Source of the DNA: Salipiger abyssi
Lineage (GTDB): Bacteria > Pseudomonadota > Alphaproteobacteria > Rhodobacterales > Rhodobacteraceae
NCBI RefSeq assembly: GCF_017311415.1
Contig: NZ_JAEKIS010000012.1
Coordinates: 105,905-169,904 of the forward strand
Length of the DNA stretch: 64,000 bases
Direction: 5' to 3'
The first letter of the stretch is position 1; every line of letters begins with the position of its first letter. Position numbers and translations under genes: made by a program. The notes below the pieces were generated by a model. The model saw only the letters and a list, made by a program, of their open reading frames with translations. It was not told the DNA's origin and made no database searches. This document shows, piece by piece, positions 39,022-46,386 of the stretch.

Positions 39022-40263
39022 TCAGTTGAAGTCGGCCTTGATTTCGGCTTCGGCCTCGGCCAGCGCGTCTTCTGCGGTCTCGGCCCCCAGCAGGACCTTT
39101 TCGACCGCCGTCATGACGATGCGCATGATCGAGGTGGTTTCGACTTCATAGCCCGGGATCAGCGTCGAGCGGGAATTTTGCGCAAGCTCGGCAAAGGCGG
39201 GTGCCCAAGGATTGGAGGCAATGAAATCCTCGGTCACCGGAACGTCGGTCGCCAGGGCATCCGGGCCGGACACGTCGCGCAGCGCCTGCTGCGCCTCGTC
39301 GCCCAGCATCCAGGCGATGAAGTCCAGCGCCGCTTCGGGATGCTCGGAATGGCGGCTCAGCACGATAAAGAGCTGCTGGTGCGCACCCGGCTCGGGGAAT
39401 GGCAGCTTGCTCGCGCCCAGATCGGTGGAAGGCATCTCTCCGCCCGAGGATACGTTGAGCGCGCCGCCGGAGCTTTCGATGGCGAAGGCCACCTGCTCTT
39501 CCTTGAAGCGGGTTCGCTGTGTGGTCATCGGATCGCCGATCGGCATGATGCCGGCGCTGTAGGCCTTGGCGAAGTTCGTCACCGCGGTGATCGCCTCGGG
39601 CGTGTTGATGGTCAGATTGCCGTCTGCATCGACCCAGTTGACGCCGAACCCGTAGGCCCAGTTCTGGAAGTCCATGAACCAGGCGTTGAATTCGTTCATG
39701 GAATGCCGCCCGGCGAGGCCGATGGCGCCGGTGGCTTCGGTTGCGGCCTGTGCGGCGGCGATCAGGCTGTCGACATCGGTCGGCACCTCGGCCCCTGCTT
39801 TTGCCAGGATCGCGTCGTTGTGGATCAGCGCATAGACCGCGCGCTGCCAGGCAATGCCGAGCCGTTCGCCACCGATAACGCCGTTTTCATTGGTGACATT
39901 CAGGTCAATGCCTTCGGCGGCGGCATCGAGCGGCAGCAGAAAGCCGGCATCGGCCATGGTGTAGAGCATGCCTTCCTGCACGATCGCCATATCCGGGCCT
40001 TGCCCGGCGCCCATCTCGGTCATCAGCCGGTCGGCATATTCGTTGTAGGGGACGGCCTGTTGCACCATGTCGATCTCGGGATTGACCTCCTCGTATTTTT
40101 CGAGGGCGGCCCAGAGGCGCGAGCCGCGCAGCGCGTCGAGCCATTGCGAATTGGCAACGACCAGTTCGGTCCGGTCCTGTGCCAGCGCAGGCGAGCCAAG
40201 CGCGCCGGCGATCAGGGCGATGCTGGCCGCTCCGGCCAGAAGAATGCGTCGGTTGAAGGTCAT
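39022..40263 (-). CDS. ABC extracellular solute-binding protein, family 1 (first copy)
   Basis: 413 residues with a clear signal peptide (1-29, ending SPALAQ). Family 1 solute-binding protein fold. The mature start TELVVANSQWLDALRG is almost repeated in the paralogue at 42.4 kb, as are AIAWQRAVYxLI, MNEF.....DFQNWA, and SGPDALATDVP. The latter shared regions probably line the same ligand pocket. The family carries sugars, polyols or glycerophospho-compounds, but the neighbouring enzymes here suggest a nitrogen-containing ligand (inference). Second gene of the minus operon. Confidence 0.92.
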   Translation of the reverse strand: MTFNRRILLAGAASIALIAGALGSPALAQDRTELVVANSQWLDALRGSRLWAALEKYEEVNPEIDMVQQAVPYNEYADRLMTEMGAGQGPDMAIVQEGMLYTMADAGFLLPLDAAAEGIDLNVTNENGVIGGERLGIAWQRAVYALIHNDAILAKAGAEVPTDVDSLIAAAQAATEATGAIGLAGRHSMNEFNAWFMDFQNWAYGFGVNWVDADGNLTINTPEAITAVTNFAKAYSAGIMPIGDPMTTQRTRFKEEQVAFAIESSGGALNVSSGGEMPSTDLGASKLPFPEPGAHQQLFIVLSRHSEHPEAALDFIAWMLGDEAQQALRDVSGPDALATDVPVTEDFIASNPWAPAFAELAQNSRSTLIPGYEVETTSIMRIVMTAVEKVLLGAETAEDALAEAEAEIKADFN

Positions 40264-40305
40264 GACAAGGGTCCTCTCGTTGGATGTTTTTTGTCTGAAG
40301 CCGGC

Positions 40306-41724
40306 TCAGGCGGGAACGCGATGAGCCGCAAGGGGAACGTGACGGGAGAGGTTCTCTGCCCCTGTTTCCGTCACGAGATAGCAATCCCCGATGTTCGCCC
40401 CTGCCTTCAGCGGGTCGAGCCATTGGGAATGCAATACGAAGGTCATGCCCTCTTCGAGCCGGGCATGGTTGTTGGACTGGATGTTGTAGGGCGGCATCTT
40501 CGGCATCGAGACCGAATGCCCGACATTGGGGTTGTGCGGCCCCTTGGTGGCGGGCCAGACATGGTTGACACGGCGGCCCATCGCCTCCCAGTCTGGGTTG
40601 GGCACATGCTGCGCTGGCACCTTCAGCGGGGCGCCGTTCTCGCCCGCGCTCCAGTTATACGGCATGGTCCGGCTGTCGGCGTCGGTCAGATAGCCGCGCG
40701 CGATATAGGGCTCGAAAGACGCGTTGGCCACGTCAGAAATCAGGGCGCCCGGCCGGACCAGCGCGGCGGCCGTCTCCACGCCCTCGGTGCACATCGCCAG
40801 AACCTCTTCCTGCGCGTCGGTGATCCCGCCGACGGCGATCATGCGGGCGATCTGCGCCGTATAGCCGTGGTATTGCACCGCAGAAATGTAGAGATTGATA
40901 AGCTCGCCCTCACGCACCACATGGCCGTATGGCTTGCCGCAATGGGTGCCCCAGGGATTGATGCCGATCTGATAGCCGTCGCCGGTTTCTCCGCCGCGCG
41001 CCATTTGCGCAAATGTGAAAGCGGCATAGATCTCGTGATCGGTCACGCCGGGGCGGATCACATGATAGGCGGCCTGCATGCCGATGCAGGCAAGCTGTGC
41101 GGCAGCCCGTACGACCGCCTGCTCGGCCTTGCTGCGCCGGCGCTGCATGCGGTCGACGATCGCATTGCAGGTTTCGAACCGACTGGCGGGCAAAAGCTGT
41201 TGCAGTCCGCCCCAGTAGGGCGCGGAGGTGGCGTCGCCGATCAGGCCGATCTGCGATTTGGCCAGGCCGAGATCGGCGAGATGCCGCGCCGTCGCCTCGA
41301 CGACCTTGTCGACGCCGCGCCCGGGGCGGTTATAGGTTTCGCGGCCCCATGTGCCGATCTGCCAGATGTCCTCCACCAGAACCGGCTCGCCTGCCGGGGG
41401 CAGGACGACCGAACTGGAAAAGATCGTGTAGAGCGCCAGCGGCTTGTCGGTATCGGTGGGGATGACGAGCATGCCTTCGCGTGCCCAGTCGCAGATATAG
41501 CGCAGGTAGGAGTTCGAGGTCTTGTAGGATCCGATACTGTCGCTGTGGATCAGAAGCACATCATGGCCAGCGGCGCTGGCCTCCTGACGGATGCGCCGCA
41601 AACGGTCTTCGAACTCCGCCTCGGCGAGCGGCGGCACCGGCTCGAAATCGAAATCGGGGACGAACCCGTCCAGCAGGCGCTCCATGCGCGGTAGCGGTTT
41701 CGTCGGGGCGTCCAGTCTGGTCAT
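40306..41724 (-). CDS. M24 family (creatinase/prolidase-fold) protein with altered metal ligands
   Basis: 472 residues. A creatinase-N-like domain covers about 30-185; the pita-bread M24 domain follows (about 190-450). In metal-dependent M24 enzymes the five ligands are Asp, Asp, His, Glu, Glu. Here the first two positions read ELINLYIS and YTAQIARM (Asn and Gln instead of Asp). His is kept in GHSVSMP, a Glu in LEEGMTFV, and the last position appears as Asp in IGDCYLV. This resembles creatinase, which uses the fold without metal for C-N bond hydrolysis. First gene of the minus operon, divergent from the second binding-protein gene across 704 bases. A weak ribosome site precedes the ATG. Confidence 0.85.
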   Translation of the reverse strand: MTRLDAPTKPLPRMERLLDGFVPDFDFEPVPPLAEAEFEDRLRRIRQEASAAGHDVLLIHSDSIGSYKTSNSYLRYICDWAREGMLVIPTDTDKPLALYTIFSSSVVLPPAGEPVLVEDIWQIGTWGRETYNRPGRGVDKVVEATARHLADLGLAKSQIGLIGDATSAPYWGGLQQLLPASRFETCNAIVDRMQRRRSKAEQAVVRAAAQLACIGMQAAYHVIRPGVTDHEIYAAFTFAQMARGGETGDGYQIGINPWGTHCGKPYGHVVREGELINLYISAVQYHGYTAQIARMIAVGGITDAQEEVLAMCTEGVETAAALVRPGALISDVANASFEPYIARGYLTDADSRTMPYNWSAGENGAPLKVPAQHVPNPDWEAMGRRVNHVWPATKGPHNPNVGHSVSMPKMPPYNIQSNNHARLEEGMTFVLHSQWLDPLKAGANIGDCYLVTETGAENLSRHVPLAAHRVPA

Positions 41725-42428
41725 ATAGTGCGCTCTGTCTGAATGGCTTGCGCCGGAAGGTCGGCGGTTTCAGTCACAAGAGCGGAGCACCGACGCCTCC
41801 GACAAGCGCCTTCGCAGCCGCGGTGATCGGAGTGTCTGAAATTTGGTCGCTGCGGAGCGGGTGCAGTTTTGAGACTTTTCGCACACGACTCTGGGCGCAA
41901 AGTCGTCATTTGAAAAATTTGCAATAATATTATGATTTTTAATGATAAAATAGGGAATTCCTGACAGGAGCGCATCGCTATTCGGAAATAATTACGCGAA
42001 TTTTGGGAAAAAAGTTTCAGGCGGAGAATCTCCGTCCGATGAAACTTTGTGCGACATCTGGATGGGTGGGGCGGCGTGCCGGACTCGAAGCAACGACGCG
42101 AGTCAATCAAAAACCGCAGGTCAGGGTTGGATCGCTGGTGTTCGAAAAGGCGTCGGATGCGCAAAGGCGAGTTGCGAATGCACTTTTTCTCAGGAAAATG
42201 CGTCATGATTTTCGGTGTCAGAAGAAGCGCATTAATGAAAATCAGTGAGTTGGGCATCCTTTCGGGTTCGGGTGCGACGGATTGCATCCCAGTAATACCT
42301 CAAATGGCGTATTTGCCTGAACAATAATCTTCTTTGCTTTCAGCGGCCTGTTTATCCTTACCCAAGGTAACAAGACGCATCGAACAGATGCGCGACACTG
42401 ATGTACTCGACCAACAAGGAGAGCCCTC
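41725..42428. promoter_or_regulatory. Long AT-richer divergent regulatory region with several inverted repeats
   Basis: 704 bases between the divergent operons, visibly richer in A/T than its surroundings. No convincing gene was found on either strand. Perfect inverted repeats are: ACGACT (41885-41890) with AGTCGT (41901-41906); ATAATATTAT (41924-41933); AAAGTTTCA (42011-42019) with TGAAACTTT (42040-42048), enclosing a CGGAG/CTCCG hairpin; TTACC/GGTAA (42358-42370); and CGCATC/GATGCG (42376-42392). These are candidate operators for the two RpiR regulators or leader-RNA hairpins. Confidence 0.6.
42011..42048. promoter_or_regulatory. Nested inverted repeat, candidate RpiR operator
   Basis: A perfect 9-base outer repeat, AAAGTTTCA and TGAAACTTT, encloses a perfect 5-base inner hairpin (CGGAG at 42022-42026, CTCCG at 42030-42034). 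It lies mid-way in the divergent region. GAAA/TTTC-type dyads are common for RpiR regulators, two of which flank this locus; there is no trailing T-run to make it a terminator. Confidence 0.5.
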
Positions 42429-43679
42429 ATGACATCCGCTTCAAAGTTCCTCCAATTCGCAAGGTGCGCGTCTGTTATGGCGCTTGCCGCGCTGCCGCTC
42501 GGCGCGGCGGCGCAGGATGCGCCGGAGCCCGTCACGCTGACGATCGCGAACTCCCAGTGGCTCGATGCGCTGCGGGGGGAAAACCTCTGGAATGCGCTTC
42601 TGAAATATCAGGAGGTTGCGCCGCATGTGACGCTTGAGCAGCGCCCCATTCCCTCGTCTGAATTCGCTGCTCGGATCACCACCGAGCTGGCGACAGGGCA
42701 GGGTCCGGATCTGGCCATCATGCTCGAACCGGTCTTTTACGCGCTCGCGGATGCGGGGCTGCTGGCGGATCTGACCCCGGTGGTCGATGGCCACGACGAT
42801 CTGAACATTACCAATGAGAGCGGCATGATCGACGGCCATCAATATGGCATCGCATGGCAGCGCGCGGTTTATGGGCTGATCTACAACAAGGCGCTTCTGG
42901 ACAAGGCCGGGGCCTCCGTGCCCACCACCGTGGACGAGCTCATAACCTCCGCCAGTATGGTCAAGGAGGCGACCGGTGCGCAGGGCTTTGCCGCGCGTCA
43001 CCAGATGAACGAGTTCGAAGTCTGGAGCCTGGATTTCCAGAACTGGGCCTTTGGCAACGGCGTGCACTATGTGGACGATGCCGGAAATCTGACCATCGAC
43101 ACGCCCGAGCTGGCGGCGGCCTTCCGCGATTTCAAAAAGGTCTATGACGCGGATGTCATTCCGCGCGGCGACGACATGTCGACCCAGCGCAACCGCTTCA
43201 AGTCCGAGCAGATGGGCTTCAGCATCGACAATACCGGCGGCTCGCTCAATATCGCGTCGGGCGGCGCCATGCCCTCCACAGATCTCTATACGGCGCCTTT
43301 GCCTTTCGAGCATGTTGGCGCGCACAACCAGCTCTTCATCACCGTATCCGATAGCAGCGAGAACCGCGAGGCGGCGTTCGATTTCCTCGACTGGCTGATC
43401 GGCCCCGACGGTCAGGTGGCGCTGCGTGCGGTGTCCGGTCCGGACGCGCTGGCGACGGATGTGCCCATGCTGCCGGAATTCGCGGCGCAGCACCCTTGGG
43501 CAGAGGAAATGGTCGAGCTGGCCAAGACCTCGCGCAGCCCGCTCATTCCCGGCTATGAGACCCGGACCAATTCGATCATGCGGTTCGTCATGACGGCGCT
43601 CGAAGAGGTGCTGGTCGCCGATGCCGATCCCGAAACCGTGCTTGCGCAGGCGCAGGAACGTATCGACCGCGAATTTTGA
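42429..43679 (+). CDS. ABC extracellular solute-binding protein, family 1 (second copy)
   Basis: 416 residues, signal peptide about 1-29 (ending GAAAQ), and AAGGAGAG ideally placed before the ATG. It is a clear paralogue of the binding protein at 39.0-40.3 kb, sharing IANSQWLDALRG, GIAWQRAVYGLI, and SGPDALATDVP at matching positions. No permease or ATPase follows on this strand, so it presumably docks with the permeases of the divergent operon, giving one transporter two binding proteins. First gene of the plus-strand operon; the next gene follows 8 bases after its stop. Confidence 0.92.
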   Translation: MTSASKFLQFARCASVMALAALPLGAAAQDAPEPVTLTIANSQWLDALRGENLWNALLKYQEVAPHVTLEQRPIPSSEFAARITTELATGQGPDLAIMLEPVFYALADAGLLADLTPVVDGHDDLNITNESGMIDGHQYGIAWQRAVYGLIYNKALLDKAGASVPTTVDELITSASMVKEATGAQGFAARHQMNEFEVWSLDFQNWAFGNGVHYVDDAGNLTIDTPELAAAFRDFKKVYDADVIPRGDDMSTQRNRFKSEQMGFSIDNTGGSLNIASGGAMPSTDLYTAPLPFEHVGAHNQLFITVSDSSENREAAFDFLDWLIGPDGQVALRAVSGPDALATDVPMLPEFAAQHPWAEEMVELAKTSRSPLIPGYETRTNSIMRFVMTALEEVLVADADPETVLAQAQERIDREF

Positions 43680-43687
43680 GGATCGGA

Positions 43688-44575
43688 ATGACCAGTACCT
43701 ATCTCCCCGAACTCCGGCGCGCTACGCGCCGGACATCGGGCGCGCCCGGCGCGCGCCCGGCACAGCCCTGGCCGGGGGAGGCCAGATGCGCCGTCGCGAT
43801 CACCGTCGACATGGATGGCGACGGCAACGAGGCCGGTATCGGAGAGGCGCCGCTCGGCATCCACTCCATGGGGCGCTACGCTGCGCGCCGCGGCGTGCCG
43901 CGCTTCCTCGACATGTTCCAGCGCCACGGCATCCCGGCGACCTTCTTCATCCCCGGGTATGACTGCAAGCAATCCCCAGACCTGATCCGCCGCATCGCCG
44001 CCGAGGGGCACGAGGTGGGCTCGCATGGCTATATGCACGAGGGGTTCATGATGAGTGACGAGGAAGAGGAGCGCAGGCTCCGCCTGACTCACGATCTCAT
44101 CTCCGACGCCATCGGCAAGGCGCCGCGCGGCTGGCGGTCGCCCTACGGGCAGAAGACCCGCCACACGATGAAGGTGCTGAAATCGATGGGCTATATCTAC
44201 GATTCCAGCGACAAGGACACCGATACGCCCTATCTCTTTGCTCCACACGACGCGCCCGGGGCGATGGTCGAGATACCCAACAACACGCCCATTCTCAGCG
44301 ATACCTCCTGGTATCAGGACGCGCGCACGGCGCCTTCGGATGTCGAGCGCGAATGGTGCGCAGAGTTCGACAGCGTCTATGGCGGCCACGGCTTCTTCAT
44401 TCTGACCTTCCATCCGCGCCCGGGTTTCGGCTCGGGAATGCCGGCGCGGGCGAATGTGATCGACCGCCTGTTGCAGCATATCAAGAGCCACGCGGATGTC
44501 GCGTTCGTCACGCTGGAACAGGTGGCGGAACACGTCCTCGCGGGGGCCGAGGCATTCGAGGAGCTGGCAATTTGA
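43688..44575 (+). CDS. NodB-fold hydrolase, PuuE allantoinase/cyclic-imide hydrolase-like
   Basis: 295 residues from the ATG at 43688 with GAGG 6 bases upstream. It has a polysaccharide-deacetylase (CE4/NodB) fold with the PuuE-type layout: WPGEARCAVAITVDMDGD (catalytic/metal Asp region, about 31-48), RYAARRGVPRFLDMF, the H-x3-H motif in GSHGYMHE (about 113-120), GWRSPYG, then YDSSDKDTDTPY and FHPRPGFGSG. Cytoplasmic, without leader. PuuE and cyclic-imide hydrolases of this family open cyclic amides (allantoin, hydantoins, imides); that role is inferred here and supported by the racemase and creatinase-like neighbours. A true polysaccharide deacetylase would normally be exported. Confidence 0.85.
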   Translation: MTSTYLPELRRATRRTSGAPGARPAQPWPGEARCAVAITVDMDGDGNEAGIGEAPLGIHSMGRYAARRGVPRFLDMFQRHGIPATFFIPGYDCKQSPDLIRRIAAEGHEVGSHGYMHEGFMMSDEEEERRLRLTHDLISDAIGKAPRGWRSPYGQKTRHTMKVLKSMGYIYDSSDKDTDTPYLFAPHDAPGAMVEIPNNTPILSDTSWYQDARTAPSDVEREWCAEFDSVYGGHGFFILTFHPRPGFGSGMPARANVIDRLLQHIKSHADVAFVTLEQVAEHVLAGAEAFEELAI

Positions 44576-45396
44576 CCGTCGCCTTTCATGACACGGGTTT
44601 TCCGGCCTGTCCGGCCTTTCTCGGGGTGACGCTCGAAGTCACCGCGCGGGATGGCAAGGCGGCGATAGAGCAGGGCTTTCTCGGACGGCACTCGCATGGC
44701 CGCTACGCCTTGCGTGAAGGTCTTTGGAACCTGCTCGAGGTGTTCCGGGCCGAAGACGTGAAGGCCACGTTTTTCACCGACCCCGACGATGCGCTGCGCT
44801 ACCCGGAGATGCCCGAGGCGATCGTCGAGGCCGGTCACGAGCTTGCGCTGCTCGCGCCCGCTGGTCTTTGCGACCCACGCCATCCCGAGCGGCTGGCCCG
44901 CCTGGAAGAACAGCTCGACCGTCTGCGCGAGGTGACCGGCGCGCCGGTCACCGGTTGGCGGGCTGCCGATGGCCGGTTGAGCGATGCGCTGATGCAGCGC
45001 CTGCCAAGGCTCGGTTTTACCTATGACAGCAGCTTTTACGACGATGACCGCCCCTATGTCTTCGACGCCGGAGGCGGTGCGGTGCTGGCCGAGCTGCCGG
45101 TATTCGAGTTCCTGACCGACACGGTCCTGCACGGTGCCAAGCACCCGCTGGCGCTTGTCGAGAGGATCTGGGGCGAGGAGCTGAACGCGCTGCACGAGGC
45201 CGGCGGCTATCTGCCGCTGTCGCTGTCCTGCCGCGCTGATTTCGGATCGGGGCGGATGTCGCGGGCGAGGGCGGTCGGCGCATGGGTCGCAAAGGCGCGG
45301 CGCAAGCCCGGTGTCGGGTTCCGCACCGCCGCCGAGATCGCGGCGGCGGCGGTCGAGACCTGTGTTCCCGAGCCGATCCCGGCCATTGTCGACTGA
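44572..45396 (+). CDS. NodB-fold protein lacking catalytic residues, partner of the preceding hydrolase
   Basis: 274 residues from a TTG at 44572 that overlaps the previous stop (TTGA), with GAGGAG 9 bases upstream. It aligns along its length with the preceding protein (HSHGRYALREGLWNLLEVF, VTGWRAADG, TYDSSFYDDDRPYVFD, RADFGSGRMSR). The catalytic motif positions are changed: the Asp-rich first motif reads LEVTARDG and the H-x3-H motif is replaced by HELALLAPAG. It is probably a non-catalytic paralogue that pairs with the active subunit. The longer open frame upstream is only a shadow of the previous gene. Confidence 0.8.
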   Translation: MTVAFHDTGFPACPAFLGVTLEVTARDGKAAIEQGFLGRHSHGRYALREGLWNLLEVFRAEDVKATFFTDPDDALRYPEMPEAIVEAGHELALLAPAGLCDPRHPERLARLEEQLDRLREVTGAPVTGWRAADGRLSDALMQRLPRLGFTYDSSFYDDDRPYVFDAGGGAVLAELPVFEFLTDTVLHGAKHPLALVERIWGEELNALHEAGGYLPLSLSCRADFGSGRMSRARAVGAWVAKARRKPGVGFRTAAEIAAAAVETCVPEPIPAIVD

Positions 45397-45519
45397 GCGA
45401 GACCAGGACGGAGCCGGCAGGCGCGTGTCGCGCGCCGCGCGCCTGCCGGCCTTGACCTCGCCGGGGTTGGAAAAATACCCTCCGGTTCCGGACATCTTCG
45501 CGGCGCAAGGACGAACGCT

Positions 45520-46371
45520 CTGGAAACGCGCATATTTCAAGCCTGGGAAGAGCTTTCGGTCGCCGAGAAACGGCTGGCGCGGGTGTTTCTGACCTATCAG
45601 GCCGATATGGGCCATCTCCGCAAGGAAGCGCTGATCCGGCTGGCCGATGTCTCCAGATCCACCGCCGACCGGCTGGTCCGGCGCCTCGGCTATCGCAACT
45701 ACCGCGAGCTTCAGCAATCCGTCCGCAACGATTTTTCCTGGGGCGCGCCGCAGGTGCCCGAGGGCGCGGTGGCGCCGAACTGGAGCGATGTGATCGAGGC
45801 GGACCGCTTCAATATCACCGAGACCTTCTCGACCATCGACCCCGCCGAGATCGAAGCGCTGTGCGAGCGCGTCGCCTCGGCTCCAAAGGTCTGGGTCATG
45901 GGGCTGCGCGCCAGCGTCGGGCTGGCGGAGATCGCGACGCATTATCTCGGGCAGGTGCGGCGCGGCGTGCATGGTATCTCAGGCGACAGCGCGACCTGGT
46001 CGCGGGATCTGGCGTTGCTCGATCCCGGCGATGTGCTGCTGATCTTTGCCTTTCGCCGGCGCCCGACGGTCTTGCCCAGACTGATCACGGAGGCGCGCCG
46101 GCTTGGCGCGACCACCGTTCTGATCACCGATATCAGCGCGGGCGCCAGCGCGCGCGTGGCCGATCACGCCCTGCGGTGCAGCGGACAATCGCCGTCGCCG
46201 CTGATCTCATTCTCCGCCGCGATCACCATTGTCAACGTTCTGACCCTGGGTGTCGCGCAGCGGCTCGGTGAGGCCAGCCGCAAACATATGGACGATGTGA
46301 ACAAACTCGTGCGTTCGGTCGAGGCGGTGTCTTCGCCCTATCAGCGGCCCCGCGACGGGACCGCCGACTGA
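45520..46371 (+). CDS. RpiR-family transcriptional regulator (second copy), probable CTG start
   Basis: 283 residues if started at the CTG at 45520. The frame has no ATG, GTG or TTG between the preceding gene's stop (45394-45396) and a GTG at 45583. Starting at that GTG would cut off LETRIFQAWEELSVAEKRLA, the first helix region, which matches LEARIYRAHAGLTRSEKRLA in the first RpiR copy. AAGGA lies 8 bases before the CTG. The helix-turn-helix (ALIRLADVSRSTADRLVRRLGY) and the SIS domain (VWVMGLRASVGLAEIATHYL; DPGDVLLIFAFRRRP; LITDISAGASARVAD) are complete. It is the last gene of the plus operon, convergent with the TRAP permease gene. Confidence 0.85.
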   Translation: METRIFQAWEELSVAEKRLARVFLTYQADMGHLRKEALIRLADVSRSTADRLVRRLGYRNYRELQQSVRNDFSWGAPQVPEGAVAPNWSDVIEADRFNITETFSTIDPAEIEALCERVASAPKVWVMGLRASVGLAEIATHYLGQVRRGVHGISGDSATWSRDLALLDPGDVLLIFAFRRRPTVLPRLITEARRLGATTVLITDISAGASARVADHALRCSGQSPSPLISFSAAITIVNVLTLGVAQRLGEASRKHMDDVNKLVRSVEAVSSPYQRPRDGTAD

Positions 46372-46386
46372 TCGCGCAGGAAGCGC

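Noticed and set aside
42003..42248. Short frame in the divergent region with a segment (SDAQRRVANALFLRK) faintly like an RpiR first helix
   Set aside because: No recognition helix or SIS domain, no ribosome site and unlike codon use; chance resemblance is more likely than a gene remnant.
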